Assembly (NCBI RefSeq): GCF_001570365.1
Contig: NZ_BBYK01000075.1
Span: 35,704 to 85,754 of the forward strand
Direction: 5' to 3'
Source of the DNA: Microtetraspora fusca
GTDB taxonomy: Bacteria; Actinomycetota; Actinomycetes; Streptosporangiales; Streptosporangiaceae
DNA length: 50,051 nt
Shown: positions 8,282 to 19,116 of the stretch, piece by piece
Layout: each line of letters opens with the position of its first letter
How positions within the stretch are numbered: the stretch's first letter is position 1
Notes under the pieces: model-generated
The model's input: the letters and a program-made list of their open reading frames with translations, nothing else
Told to the model about the DNA's origin: nothing
Databases searched by the model: none
Program-made: the position numbers and the translations under genes

Positions 8282-8850
8282 CAGCCGGCGGTCACCGGCG
8301 CGTGCTCCCGGAGCAGGGCGATGACCTTGCGCATCCACGCCGGGTGCGCCGGCCAGGCGAGGCCGGAGACGAGGTTGTCGTCGATCACCACCTCGTCGCC
8401 CGAGTACAGGGCCCCGGCGGCCTCCAGGTCGGCCGCGATGGTGGGCCAGCCCGCCGTACGGCGGCCCTTGAGGGCTCCGGTCGCGGCGAGGATCAGCGGA
8501 CCGTGGCACTGGACCGCGATGACCTTCCGCTCGCCGACGAAGTGGTCGACGATGCGCCGCACGTGCGTGTCGTAGCGGAGGTACTCGGGGGCGCGCCCGC
8601 CGGGGATGACGAGGGCGACGTAGTCCTCGGGCCGCACGTCGCAGAGGGCGATGTCGGCGTCCCAGAGGTATCCGGCCTTCTCGGTGTAGGTGTCGAAGCC
8701 CTCCTCGAAGTCGTGGACCACGAGCTGGATCTTCTTCTTGGTGGGGGCGGCGAGGTGGACCTCGTAGCCCTCCTCCAGCAGGCGCTGGTGGGGGTAGACG
8801 GTCTCCAGTGCCTCGGAGGCGTCGCCGGCGATGATGAGCACGCGTGCCAT
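8281..8850 (-). CDS. DJ-1/PfpI-family protein
   Basis: A 189-residue cytoplasmic protein with the flavodoxin-like DJ-1/PfpI fold. It opens ARVLIIAGDASEALET. LVIPGGRAPEYLR lies near residues 80-92. The nucleophile elbow AVQCHGPLIL carries the conserved Cys (near residue 113) followed by His. Family members are proteases, amidases, glyoxalase-III-like deglycases or isonitrile hydratases. It is the last gene of the Rieske oxygenase operon, 55 bases after the RidA-like gene. There it may process a reactive product of the oxygenase or protect against one. The reaction is not known. Confidence 0.85.
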   Translation of the reverse strand: MARVLIIAGDASEALETVYPHQRLLEEGYEVHLAAPTKKKIQLVVHDFEEGFDTYTEKAGYLWDADIALCDVRPEDYVALVIPGGRAPEYLRYDTHVRRIVDHFVGERKVIAVQCHGPLILAATGALKGRRTAGWPTIAADLEAAGALYSGDEVVIDDNLVSGLAWPAHPAWMRKVIALLREHAPVTAG

Positions 8851-8905
8851 GGGTCTCTCCTGCGGGGTGGTGGAAACGGGCCGGGAGGCGCTCCCGGCCC
8901 GGGGG

Positions 8906-9310
8906 TTATCGCCTGACGGCGGTCGCGGTGATCTCGACGAGCTGGCCCGGGTGCAGCAGCCGCTGCACCTGCACCCAGGTCGCCGCCGGTGGCGCCGATC
9001 CGAAACTGGAGCGGAACAGGTCGGCGTGCGCGGTGAGCCCGTCGATGTCGGTGGTGTAGACGGTGACCGACACGACGTCGGCCAGGCTCGCGCCGACCTC
9101 CTCGAGGGAGCGGCGCAGGACGTCCAGCTCGAACTCGGTCTGACCGCGCAGGTCGCCGGGGCAGACGAGTTCGAGGGCGTCCACCTCGCCGCGCAGCGGC
9201 GTCATCCCGGACAGGTGGATCGTGTCGCCGACGACCACGGTCTGGGCGAAGGCGAAGGTGTCGAAGACCGACGTGCCCAGGTAGGCGGGCGCGGGGGGAT
9301 GGGTGGGCAT
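8906..9310 (-). CDS. RidA (YjgF/YER057c/UK114)-like protein lacking the substrate arginine
   Basis: A 134-residue protein of the RidA trimer family. The ATG at 9310 is chosen because AGAAGGG sits six bases upstream; the ATG at 9316 lies on top of it. Family features are VVVGDTIHLSGMTPLRGEV, a LRRSLEEVGASLADVVSVTV helix-strand and the terminal LVEITATAVRR. By eye, aligning PPAATWVQVQRL with PARSCVEVARL of E. coli RidA puts Ala where Arg105 should be. That residue binds the carboxylate of 2-aminoacrylate. This protein is therefore probably not a housekeeping imine deaminase but a pathway-specific paralogue, as found in several aromatic and amine catabolic operons. Confidence 0.85.
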   Translation of the reverse strand: MPTHPPAPAYLGTSVFDTFAFAQTVVVGDTIHLSGMTPLRGEVDALELVCPGDLRGQTEFELDVLRRSLEEVGASLADVVSVTVYTTDIDGLTAHADLFRSSFGSAPPAATWVQVQRLLHPGQLVEITATAVRR

Positions 9311-9438
9311 GAGCATCCCTTCTGTGGTCGCTCGTTGGGTGATGCGTGGGATGGCGGGGTGCCTCCAGCGCGCCTCCACGGCGCGGCTTCACGGCGCGCC
9401 TCGGAGGATGGGCGGGAGCGCGGACCGTCGCCGGTCGG

Positions 9439-10374
9439 TCAGAGGTCGAGGACCAGGCGCGGAGACGCGCAGCGCGAGACGCAGAGCATCATGCTGGCCC
9501 CGGCGGCGCGCTCGTCGGCCGAGAGCACCGAGTCCCGGTGGTCGGGGCTGCCCGCGAGCACCTTCGTCTCGCAGGAGCCGCAGGTGCCCTGGTAGCAGCT
9601 GCCGATGTCGGCCACGCCGGCGTTCTCGACCACGTCGAGGATCGACGTCCCCGCCGGCACGAGGAGCGTGACGCCGGAGCGGGCCAGCTCGACCTCGAAG
9701 TCACGGTCGGCGGCCGGGTCTCCGGCCACCTCCGCGGGGGTGAAACGCTCGACGTGGAGCGTTCCCGACGGCCAGACGGGGCGGTGCCCCTCCACCGCGA
9801 GGATGAGGCCGGGGGGCCCGCAGCAGTACACCACGGTCCCCTCCGCGAGCCCGTCCAGCTCCGCGGCCAGGTCGAGCCGGCCGTACTCGTCCTCTGGGCG
9901 GATCTTGACCCGGTCGCCGTACGCGGCGAGCTCGCCGAGGAACGCCAAGGACGATCGGTGGCGGCCGCCGTAGAGCAGGGTCCACGGCACGCCGGCCCGC
10001 TCCGCGTGGTCGATCATCGGGATCAGGGGGGTCACCCCGATGCCGCCGGCGATGAACAGGTAGCGCGGCGCGGTGACGAGGGCGAAGGCGTTGCGCGGCC
10101 CGCCGACGGGGACCGGCTCGCCGACCCGGAGCGCGTCGTGGACCCACTCCGACCCTCCTCGCCCTCCGGGTTCGCGGAAGACCGCGACGCGCCACTCGTC
10201 GGCGCGGCGCGGGTCTCCGCAGAGCGAGTACTGGCGGACGCCCGCGGGCGTGTGCAGGTCCACGTGCGCGCCCGGCTCCCATGAGGGCAGCGGCGTGCCG
10301 AGGGGGTCGACCAGGGTGACGGAGAGGACGTCGTCGGCCTCCCATCGCATCTGGCGGACGCGTAGCTCCCTCAT
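9439..10374 (-). CDS. Rieske oxygenase reductase (VanB/PDR type, C-terminal 2Fe-2S)
   Basis: A 311-residue electron-transfer protein that passes electrons from NAD(P)H through flavin to a plant-type [2Fe-2S] cluster. The FMN-binding part has RQYSLCGDP, the NAD-binding part LFIAGGIGVTPLIPMI, VYCCGPPGL is the late NAD motif, and the C-terminal ferredoxin shows CYQGTCGSCETKVL then MMLCVSRC (four cluster cysteines). It lies 27 bases downstream of the Rieske oxygenase gene and is clearly its partner. The order flavin-NAD-ferredoxin is that of phthalate dioxygenase reductase and VanB. Confidence 0.93.
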   Translation of the reverse strand: MRELRVRQMRWEADDVLSVTLVDPLGTPLPSWEPGAHVDLHTPAGVRQYSLCGDPRRADEWRVAVFREPGGRGGSEWVHDALRVGEPVPVGGPRNAFALVTAPRYLFIAGGIGVTPLIPMIDHAERAGVPWTLLYGGRHRSSLAFLGELAAYGDRVKIRPEDEYGRLDLAAELDGLAEGTVVYCCGPPGLILAVEGHRPVWPSGTLHVERFTPAEVAGDPAADRDFEVELARSGVTLLVPAGTSILDVVENAGVADIGSCYQGTCGSCETKVLAGSPDHRDSVLSADERAAGASMMLCVSRCASPRLVLDL

Positions 10375-10401
10375 CGCGTCCCTCCGTGCCGGGAAGCGGG
10401 G

Positions 10402-11415
10402 TCAGTTGATGAAGTCACGGGACGGATGCGTCCGCGGGAAGTCGCGGACGTACTGCAGGAACCGGTTGAGCGCCTTGTCGCTGCGGGTGGTGGTGCCCGG
10501 CCGGAAGTGGATCGTGTTCAGCACCGGGCGGTCGTCGTCGACGATGCTCTCCTCGAGGGCCTGGATGGCGTCGAGGAACGCCTCGGTGTCGCCCTGCTCG
10601 GCGTCGGCCTCGCGGGCCGCCAGCACCATGAACGAGGTGATCGCGCCGGGGTAGGGGATGCCGAAGGGCATGATGAACCCGAACCAGCGGCCGTTGACCG
10701 AGCCCGACTGGTAGAAGAGGTTCGTTCCTGTGATGCCGATCTCGTACGAGATGGGGTCGCCCGAGGGCAGCCGCCCCTCGAAGGCGTAGCGGAACGAGTG
10801 GTCGGTCCAGGTGAAGTCGTCGGGGTCGGGGTCCCCGTTGTCGAACGTGATCTTGTGCAGCGCCTTGATGTGCTGGACGTCCGGCGTGTTCGCGCAGAAG
10901 ACCCAGGGATCGACGGGGAAGACGTCGTCCAGCTCCAGGGTCCGTACGGCGAGCTCACCGTCGGGGAACGGGAACTCGGGCAGGTCGAAGGTGGGGGTCT
11001 CGCCGTTGAACGCCCACACCAGCCCGTACCGCTCCTGGACGGGGAAGGAGAAGAGCCGGGCGCGGGGCGGGGCGGGGTCGCCGCACCCGGTGGCCACGCA
11101 CGCGCCCGAGCCGTCGAAGCGCCAGTGGTGGAACGCGCAGCGGAGCTCCCCGTCCTGGACGTCGCCCACCGACAGGTCGGCGCCGAGGTGCGGGCAGTAC
11201 GCGCTCAGCACCCGCGCCGCGCCGTCGGCTCCCCGGTACACGACGACCTTGCCGTCCAGGAAGCCGCGCCCGACGACCTTTCCGGCGGGCACCTCGGAGG
11301 ACATGCAGATCGGGAACCAGGATCGGGAGAATCCGCCCTCTCCCTCCGGGGGGACCGGCGGCGCGAGGACGCGCCGGGCCGGGGAGGCGGAACGCTCGAT
11401 GGGGGCTGCGGACAT
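10402..11415 (-). CDS. Rieske non-heme iron oxygenase, catalytic subunit
   Basis: A 337-residue terminal oxygenase. The Rieske centre is CPHLGA ... CAFHHWRFDG (CxH and CxxH, residues about 73-97). The catalytic domain has the mononuclear-iron helix NTPDVQHIKALH. Length and architecture resemble the KshA/vanillate demethylase-type single-component alpha subunits rather than alpha3beta3 dioxygenases, and no beta subunit is encoded. It probably hydroxylates or demethylates an aromatic, steroid-like or terpenoid substrate; the substrate is unknown. It is the first gene of the operon with reductase, RidA-like and PfpI-like genes, and diverges from the TetR gene across a palindromic operator. Confidence 0.92.
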   Translation of the reverse strand: MSAAPIERSASPARRVLAPPVPPEGEGGFSRSWFPICMSSEVPAGKVVGRGFLDGKVVVYRGADGAARVLSAYCPHLGADLSVGDVQDGELRCAFHHWRFDGSGACVATGCGDPAPPRARLFSFPVQERYGLVWAFNGETPTFDLPEFPFPDGELAVRTLELDDVFPVDPWVFCANTPDVQHIKALHKITFDNGDPDPDDFTWTDHSFRYAFEGRLPSGDPISYEIGITGTNLFYQSGSVNGRWFGFIMPFGIPYPGAITSFMVLAAREADAEQGDTEAFLDAIQALEESIVDDDRPVLNTIHFRPGTTTRSDKALNRFLQYVRDFPRTHPSRDFIN

Positions 11416-11488
11416 GGAGACTCCCTATCCCGCACGAGGGGCGGTCGCAGACGTCCGGGAGACAGGCCGGCTCCCGGAAGGAAGGAGA

Positions 11489-11508
11489 GTTAGAGTAAAA
11501 GCTCTAAC
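11489..11508. promoter_or_regulatory. TetR operator candidate
   Basis: A perfect inverted repeat, GTTAGAG / CTCTAAC, with spacer TAAAAG lies between the divergent Rieske and TetR genes. A second compact copy of the half-site, TTAGCTCTAA, occurs at 11524-11533. The pair spans the region where both promoters must lie, as expected for a TetR repressor that controls itself and the oxygenase operon. Confidence 0.7.
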
Positions 11509-11629
11509 CGCTTGTCTGGAGTATTAGCTCTAAAAGTGGCGCTGTCAACGATGGCGGCGTATCTGTATCCAGGTCCGCGTCCCGGCGAGGCCGGTGACGA
11601 GAAGCGCGATGAGCGGAGGTCAAGGACGG

Positions 11630-12262
11630 ATGGCGGGCACCAAGGAGCGGATCCTCGACGGGAGCCTGGAACTGTTCAACAACAGAGGCGTGCAGGCGGT
11701 GACGACCAACCACATCGCGGACCACCTGAACATGAGCCCGGGGAACCTCTACTACCATTTCCGCAGCAAGGAGCACATCATCCGCTCCCTGTTCGAGCGG
11801 ATCGACGCCGACGCCCGTGCCGTCATGGCCCCCCTGCCGACGCCGGTGAGCCCTCAGCAGTGGGCCGAGGTGTTCCTGCACGGCCTGGACACGGTCTGGC
11901 GGTATCGCTTCTTCTTCGCCAACATCGTCGAGATCGCGGGCCGGGACGACATGCTCGCGTCCCGGCTGCGGGCGCTGACCCGGTGGATCCTCGACTGGAC
12001 GACCGGCGCGATCGACGCCCTGATCGAGCAGGGCTCCATGACGCCCCTCGCCCCCGGCGACCGGCGGCGGCTGGCGGAGAACGTCTTCATCATCATCTGG
12101 AACTGGACCAGCTACGCGGTGGCGTTCCGGGGGGAGAGCCGGCTGCACGAGATCGACGCGCGGGAGGGCGTGCTCCACTCCATGCTGCTGCTCATGCCGT
12201 ACTTCGAGCCCGAGTTCGCCGAGCGGGTACGCGCCGCGATCGACCGGACCACGGTCGGCTGA
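11630..12262 (+). CDS. TetR-family transcriptional regulator
   Basis: A 210-residue repressor with an N-terminal HTH (GTKERILDGSLELFNNRGVQ ... TTNHIADHLNMSPGNLYYHF, residues about 3-50). It has a TetR_C ligand domain with aromatic-rich helices (TVWRYRFFFANIVEIAG, NVFIIIWNWTSYAV). The ATG at 11630 is favoured by GGAGG and AAGGA just upstream; ATG 11609 and GTG 11594 are in frame. It is divergent from the Rieske operon and probably senses that pathway's substrate or product. It ends 53 bases before the convergent aldo-keto reductase gene. Confidence 0.9.
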   Translation: MAGTKERILDGSLELFNNRGVQAVTTNHIADHLNMSPGNLYYHFRSKEHIIRSLFERIDADARAVMAPLPTPVSPQQWAEVFLHGLDTVWRYRFFFANIVEIAGRDDMLASRLRALTRWILDWTTGAIDALIEQGSMTPLAPGDRRRLAENVFIIIWNWTSYAVAFRGESRLHEIDAREGVLHSMLLLMPYFEPEFAERVRAAIDRTTVG

Positions 12263-12281
12263 TCGGTCCGCCGGGGGCGGC

Positions 12282-12309
12282 ACCGGTGCCCGGTCGTCCG
12301 GGCACCGGT
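12282..12309. terminator. Bidirectional terminator hairpin
   Basis: A perfect 12-bp stem, ACCGGTGCCCGG / CCGGGCACCGGT, with loop TCGT lies between the convergent TetR and aldo-keto reductase genes. Confidence 0.7.
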
Positions 12310-12315
12310 ACGCGC

Positions 12316-13290
12316 TCAGGCCTCGACGCTGCTCATGTCCGCGTAGCGCGTGCCGCGCACCGCGTCGGCGGGTACGGCCGACTCCAGCGCGGTGAGCTGG
12401 TCCGGCGTCAGCGTGATGCCGGCGGCCGCGGCGTTCTCCTCCAGGTAGCGGAGCCGCTTGGTGCCCGGGATCGGCACGATGTCGTCACCCTGCGCGAGCA
12501 GCCACGCCAGGGACAACTGGGCCGGGGTGATCCCGGCCGCCTCGGCGATCTTCCGGACCTCGGCGACCAGGGCGGCGTTGTGCGCGGCGTTCTCGCCCTG
12601 GTTGCGCGGTGCCCACTTGCGGAAGTCGTCGTCGGGAAGCTGGTCGGCCGGAGGGACGGTGCCGGTGAGGATGCCGCGGCTGATCGGGGAGTAGGCCACG
12701 AGCCCGACGCCCAGCTCGCGCGCGGTGGGCAGGATCTCCTTCTCCAAACCCCGGGTGAACAGGGAGTACTCGCTCTGCAGGGCGGCGATCGGGTGGACGT
12801 CGTTCGCCCTGCGCAGCGTCTCCGCGCTCACCTCGGACAGGCCGAGATGCCTGACCTTGCCCTGCCGTACGAGCTCGGACATGGCGCCGACGGACTCCTC
12901 GACGGGCACGTCGGGGTTGCGGCGGTGCATGTAGTACAGGTCGATGTGGTCGACGCCGAGCCGCCGGAGGGAGGCGTCGCATGCGGCCCTGATGTACTCG
13001 GGTGTGTTGTCGATGGAACGGACGTTTCCGTCACGCCTGACGCCGAACTTGGTGGCCAGTACGACCTCGTCCCTGCGGTCCCTGACGGCCCGGCCGACGA
13101 GGTCCTCGTTGTGTCCGGTGCCGTACATGTCGGCGGTGTCCAGGAAGTTCATGCCCAGATCGAGTGCCCGGTGGATGACGGCGATCGACTCCTTCTCGTC
13201 GGCCGGGCCGTAGAACTCCGACATGCCCATGCAGCCGAGGCCGAGTGCCGAGACCTCCGGGCCGCCCTTTCCGAGTGTCCGCTTGATCAT
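12316..13290 (-). CDS. Aldo/keto reductase
   Basis: A 324-residue NADPH-dependent oxidoreductase with a TIM barrel. The ATG at 13290 follows GGGAGA five bases upstream. Catalytic tetrad: Asp in FLDTADMYG, Tyr in the same segment (about residue 58), Lys in VLATKFG, His in YYMHRRN. The C-terminal cofactor site reads [18 protein letters not shown]. The gene overlaps the MerR stop codon by four bases (ATGA) and so is its operon partner. It may detoxify aldehydes or quinones sensed by the MerR protein. The substrate is unknown. Confidence 0.92.
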   Translation of the reverse strand: MIKRTLGKGGPEVSALGLGCMGMSEFYGPADEKESIAVIHRALDLGMNFLDTADMYGTGHNEDLVGRAVRDRRDEVVLATKFGVRRDGNVRSIDNTPEYIRAACDASLRRLGVDHIDLYYMHRRNPDVPVEESVGAMSELVRQGKVRHLGLSEVSAETLRRANDVHPIAALQSEYSLFTRGLEKEILPTARELGVGLVAYSPISRGILTGTVPPADQLPDDDFRKWAPRNQGENAAHNAALVAEVRKIAEAAGITPAQLSLAWLLAQGDDIVPIPGTKRLRYLEENAAAAGITLTPDQLTALESAVPADAVRGTRYADMSSVEA

Positions 13291-13637
13291 GCTGTCTCCC
13301 GGTAAGTTCTGATCTTGTAGTCCAGGGCCGACAGGTCCTGGGTGAGTTCGGCGATCCGGGCCGCGACCTTCTCGCGGTGCCGTTCCAGCATCCGGCGGCG
13401 CTCCCCGGCGGTGTGCGCGCCCGCGCGGAGCAACTGGGCGTAGCGGCACATGTCGGCGATCGACATGCCGGTGGAGCGCAACTTCGTGAGGAAGTCGAGC
13501 CACCCGAGGTCCTGCTCGTCGTAGTCGCGGTGTCCGCTGCCGTTCCTGCCGACGGAGTGGATGAGCCCGATCCGCTCGTAGTAGCGCAGCGTGTGCGCGC
13601 TCAGCCCCGACCTGCGTGCGGCCTCCTGGATCGTCAT
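13287..13637 (-). CDS. MerR-family regulator
   Basis: A 116-residue regulator. The N-terminal winged HTH ([30 protein letters not shown]) is followed by the MerR dimerisation helix ([20 protein letters not shown]). There are no metal-binding cysteines, so a redox or small-molecule signal is more likely than a metal. It is the first gene of a two-gene operon with the aldo/keto reductase; the 4-base overlap makes expression of the two coupled. Confidence 0.92.
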   Translation of the reverse strand: MTIQEAARRSGLSAHTLRYYERIGLIHSVGRNGSGHRDYDEQDLGWLDFLTKLRSTGMSIADMCRYAQLLRAGAHTAGERRRMLERHREKVAARIAELTQDLSALDYKIRTYRETA

Positions 13638-13809
13638 GTCTCCAGGGTCGCCCTTAGAGTGCGCTCGAAGTCAAACCGGCACGGCCCCGGCCGCACGTTC
13701 GGTGATTCGCGTGGGGCGTCGCAGGTGATCGCGGAACGTCGTCAGGGGGTCAGGGCCGGCAATTTGGGCCTTGACGGCGAACGGCTCGGGCTGTTCCCTG
13801 GCAATGAAA

Positions 13810-13828
13810 GTTAGGAAGCTTTCCTAAC
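13810..13828. promoter_or_regulatory. Palindromic operator upstream of the CBM35/sugar dehydrogenase gene
   Basis: GTTAGGAA - GCT - TTCCTAAC is a perfect 8-bp inverted repeat with a 3-base centre, 82 bases before the GTG start at 13911. It is much more AT-rich than its surroundings and is the shape of a repressor or activator site for a secreted carbohydrate-active enzyme. No such site precedes the adjacent chitinase gene. Confidence 0.6.
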
Positions 13829-13910
13829 CTTGGTGTCCCGCCATGACCAGCCGGACCTGCGCCCGCGCGGGGGAGCGAAGGCGCGCCGTCCGGCGGAGAG
13901 GGCTGTCACG

Positions 13911-16370
<2,460 letters not shown>

Positions 16371-16379
16371 CGCCCGCCC

Positions 16380-16412
16380 GCGGGTCCCGGACGGAACGCG
16401 TCCGGGACCCGC
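16380..16412 (+). terminator. Hairpin between the two CBM35 genes
   Basis: A 14-bp perfect stem, GCGGGTCCCGGACG / CGTCCGGGACCCGC, with loop GAACG lies ten bases after the dehydrogenase stop. It suggests that the chitinase gene has its own control or only partial read-through. Confidence 0.7.
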
Positions 16413-16441
16413 GCCACCCCCCAACCCAGTAGGAGTGTCAC

Positions 16442-17803
16442 GTGCGCAAGTTGTTCGCATGCGTCCTCGGCGTCGTCCTGGCCGGATCGCTCGGCTCCCT
16501 GGCGTCGCCCGCGCAGGGCGCGTCGACCGTGTACCAGGCGGAGGACGCGACGCTGTCGCAGGCGTCGGTGGCGACGAACCACACCGGGTACACCGGCACC
16601 GGGTTCGTCGACTACGTCAACACCGCCGGCGGTTACGTCCAGTGGACGGTCACCGCCGCGTCCGCGGGGCCGGCGACGCTGACGTTCCGGTACGCCAACG
16701 GCACGACCGCCGACCGGCCGATGGACATCACCGTCAACGGGGCTTCGGCGGGCTCGACGTCCTTCCCGGCCACGGCGAACTGGGACACCTGGGCCGACGC
16801 CTCGGTCTCCGCCACCCTCAACGCCGGCGCCAACACGATCCGGGCCACCGCCACCACGGCGACCGGCGGTCCGAACGTCGACAAGCTCACCGTCGTCACC
16901 TCGGACACGGGCGGCGGCCCCTCCATGGCGGTCGCGCCGTACGAGTACCTCGGATGGGGCAACCCGCAGCCGCCCGCCAGCGTGATGTCGGCGACCGGCA
17001 TCACGTGGTTGACGCTCGCCTTCATGCTCTCCGACGGCACATGCAACCCGAAGTGGGACGGCGCTCGCGCCCTCACCGGAGGGGCCGACCAGACCGCGAT
17101 CAACTCCATCCGTGCGGCCGGCGGCGACATCGTCGTCTCGTTCGGCGGCTGGAGCGGCGCCAAGCTCGGGGAGAAGTGCTCCAGCGCGTCCGCCCTCGCG
17201 GGGGCGTACCAGAAGGTGATCAACGCGTACAAGCTGAAGGTCATCGACATCGACATCGAGGACACCGAGTTCACCACCGCGAGCGTGCGGCAGCGCGTCA
17301 TCGACGCACTGAAGATCGTCAAGACGAACAATCCCGGCATCAAGACGATCATCACGATGGGCACCACGCCGAACGGACCCGATTCGACCGGCGCCGACCT
17401 CATCAACCGCGGCGCGGCGGCCGGTCTGGACAACGACGTCTGGACGATCATGCCGTTCGACTTCGGCGGCCACACCGGCACGATGGGCGCCGCCACCGTC
17501 AGCGCCATGGAGGGCCTGAAGGCCAAGGTCAAGAGCGCGTACGGCTACAGCGACGCGGTCGCCTACACCCGCATCGGCCTCTCCTCGATGAACGGCAAGA
17601 CCGACGAGGCCGACGAGACCGTCACGACGACCGACTTCCAGACCATGCTGTCGTACGCGCGGCAGCACCACATCGGCCGCCTGACCTTCTGGTCGGTCAA
17701 CCGGGACCGGCAGTGCGGCTCCGGCTCCGACGCCGACTCCTGCAGCGGCGTCTCCCAGTCCGCGTACGCCTACACGAAGATCTTCGCCCAGTACACAGGG
17801 TGA
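16442..17803 (+). CDS. Secreted CBM35-GH18 chitinase-like enzyme
   Basis: A 453-residue secreted enzyme. It starts GTG at 16442 with AGGAG six bases upstream. The signal peptide (FACVLGVVLAGSLGSLASPA) ends at QGA|STV. A CBM35 module spans about 28-155. A GH18 domain (about 160-453) opens with MAVAPYEYLGWGN, has the strand IVVSFGGWSG and the catalytic DxDxE as VIDIDIEDTEF, followed by TIMPFDFGG and LTFWSVNRDRQC. It resembles bacterial ChiC/ChiD-type enzymes with a bound glycosidase acid Glu. It hydrolyses chitin or a chitin-like beta-1,4-GlcNAc polymer. The CBM35 is almost identical in DNA to the second CBM of the preceding gene. Confidence 0.9.
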   Translation: MRKLFACVLGVVLAGSLGSLASPAQGASTVYQAEDATLSQASVATNHTGYTGTGFVDYVNTAGGYVQWTVTAASAGPATLTFRYANGTTADRPMDITVNGASAGSTSFPATANWDTWADASVSATLNAGANTIRATATTATGGPNVDKLTVVTSDTGGGPSMAVAPYEYLGWGNPQPPASVMSATGITWLTLAFMLSDGTCNPKWDGARALTGGADQTAINSIRAAGGDIVVSFGGWSGAKLGEKCSSASALAGAYQKVINAYKLKVIDIDIEDTEFTTASVRQRVIDALKIVKTNNPGIKTIITMGTTPNGPDSTGADLINRGAAAGLDNDVWTIMPFDFGGHTGTMGAATVSAMEGLKAKVKSAYGYSDAVAYTRIGLSSMNGKTDEADETVTTTDFQTMLSYARQHHIGRLTFWSVNRDRQCGSGSDADSCSGVSQSAYAYTKIFAQYTG

Positions 17804-17826
17804 GCCGACATCGGCATGAGGTCGCG

Positions 17827-17859
17827 GTGAGGCCACCCGCCCGCAACGGATGGCCTCAC
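17827..17859 (+). terminator. Terminator hairpin after the chitinase gene
   Basis: Arms GTGAGGCCA and TGGCCTCAC (9 bp) are separated by a 15-base loop, 24 bases after the stop. Confidence 0.55.
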
Positions 17860-18010
17860 GGTGCACCTGCTCGGTCCGCGGCTGCTTGATCATTCCCCCG
17901 GCCACAGAACGTCCATCGGGACGGCTCTTCGCGTGCTCCCCCGTGTGGGGGAGGCGAACGGCTCCCGTGGGGGAGGCGGGTGCCGGGTGCCCACCGGAAG
18001 CATCTCGACC

Positions 18011-18037
18011 ATGAACACGGGTTGGACGTATCGGTGA
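18011..18037 (+). CDS. Possible 8-residue leader ORF before the membrane protein gene
   Basis: ATG at 18011 reads MNTGWTYR and its TGA (18035-18037) overlaps the GTG start of the next gene (18034-18036). GGAAG lies about ten bases before this ATG. The arrangement would couple translation of the membrane protein to the mini-ORF. It may equally be chance. Confidence 0.25.
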   Translation: MNTGWTYR

Positions 18038-19008
18038 GCGGCACCGCGACACCGGTTGAGACGGGCCAGATCGGTGCCAAATGGACGGCGGTGCGCGTAG
18101 TGGCCGGCTACGGCGCCGCCCTGTCGCTGTCGCTCTATCTCCTGGTGAAGGTCCTCTGGGTGGTGGCGGCGCTGCTCGGGAGCACGCCGTCCGCCTTCAC
18201 CGATGGCGCCGACTGGGTTCTGTTGAACGCGGTCACCGTCGCCATGTCGGTCGTCGGCGTCGTTCTGGGGCTGGTCCTCGCGCAACGACGGGCACGTCGC
18301 GTCCCGGCGCCACCGCTGGTCTTCTTCGCCTGGATGGCGGCCGGGTTCCTCATACCGATGATCCCCTACATGCTGTTCGGCGCGGTCCTCGGAGGAGGCG
18401 GGGGAGGCGGCGACCCCGGTGGCGGGGATGCCGTCCCGTCCTGGGAGATGGCCTTCATCGGCATCGGATTCGGGGGCATGGCCCTGGGGCTGGCCATAGC
18501 GCTCCCCATCTACATCCGGGAAAGGTGGCCGGCCGCGTTCCTCGGACGCGTCGGTGACCACCGGCCGGTGCCCCTCGGCCGATCCCATCTGCGAGCTCTG
18601 TACATCCTGGTCGCGGCACTGGCCCTCCTCTGGGCGCATTGGGCGGCGGGCGGAACGCTCGGCCTCGCCCCCGCACACCGCGACCTGATGAACGCCGACG
18701 GACGGCTGCTCGCCGGCAACTCCGCGCTCTGGGCCGTCATGGGCGCCGCCGCGATCCGCACGGTCGCGACAGGACGGCCAAGGATGCCCCGGTGGATCCC
18801 CATGGCAGTGGCCTTCACGTCGTCGGGCTCGCTGTTCGCGTGGGCGGCGTGGAAGCTCCCGTGGGCCCTCCTCCGGCCGGGCCGCTACGCGGGCGCCGAA
18901 TATCCGGCCGTTTCCGTCGTCCAGTACGGGCTGAGCATCACCGCCGGAATCGTGATGCTCGCCGCGCTGCTCAAGGTCGCGCGGCCGCGCCGGAGCGGGG
19001 TGCGGTGA
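18034..19008 (+). CDS. Polytopic membrane protein of unknown function
   Basis: About 324 residues from the GTG at 18034; an alternative GTG at 17980 adds 18 polar residues after GGGGAGG. At least seven hydrophobic segments are visible (for example LSLSLYLLVKVLWVVAALLG, MSVVGVVLGLVLA, ITAGIVMLAALLKVA). A glycine-rich loop (GGGGGGGDPGGG) separates the third and fourth segments. No catalytic motif or known transporter signature was found. The middle and end (ADGRLLAGNSALWAVMGAAA, FTSSGSLFAWAAWKLPW) resemble uncharacterised actinobacterial integral membrane proteins. It is monocistronic and convergent with the SMP-30 gene. Confidence 0.8.
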   Translation: MSGTATPVETGQIGAKWTAVRVVAGYGAALSLSLYLLVKVLWVVAALLGSTPSAFTDGADWVLLNAVTVAMSVVGVVLGLVLAQRRARRVPAPPLVFFAWMAAGFLIPMIPYMLFGAVLGGGGGGGDPGGGDAVPSWEMAFIGIGFGGMALGLAIALPIYIRERWPAAFLGRVGDHRPVPLGRSHLRALYILVAALALLWAHWAAGGTLGLAPAHRDLMNADGRLLAGNSALWAVMGAAAIRTVATGRPRMPRWIPMAVAFTSSGSLFAWAAWKLPWALLRPGRYAGAEYPAVSVVQYGLSITAGIVMLAALLKVARPRRSGVR

Positions 19009-19116
19009 TTCGTGATTCGCGTTCGGTCGACGCGCGCCCGTCACCGTCCCCCGCCCCGGCTTCCCCTCCTCGCCACGGGGGTGCCTGGAAGGAGAGTGGG
19101 TCGGGGACCACGTGGT

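Noticed and set aside
11512-13305. A 597-codon plus-strand frame over TetR, the terminator and the aldo-keto reductase
   Set aside because: It crosses a bidirectional terminator and lies antisense to a well-supported enzyme.
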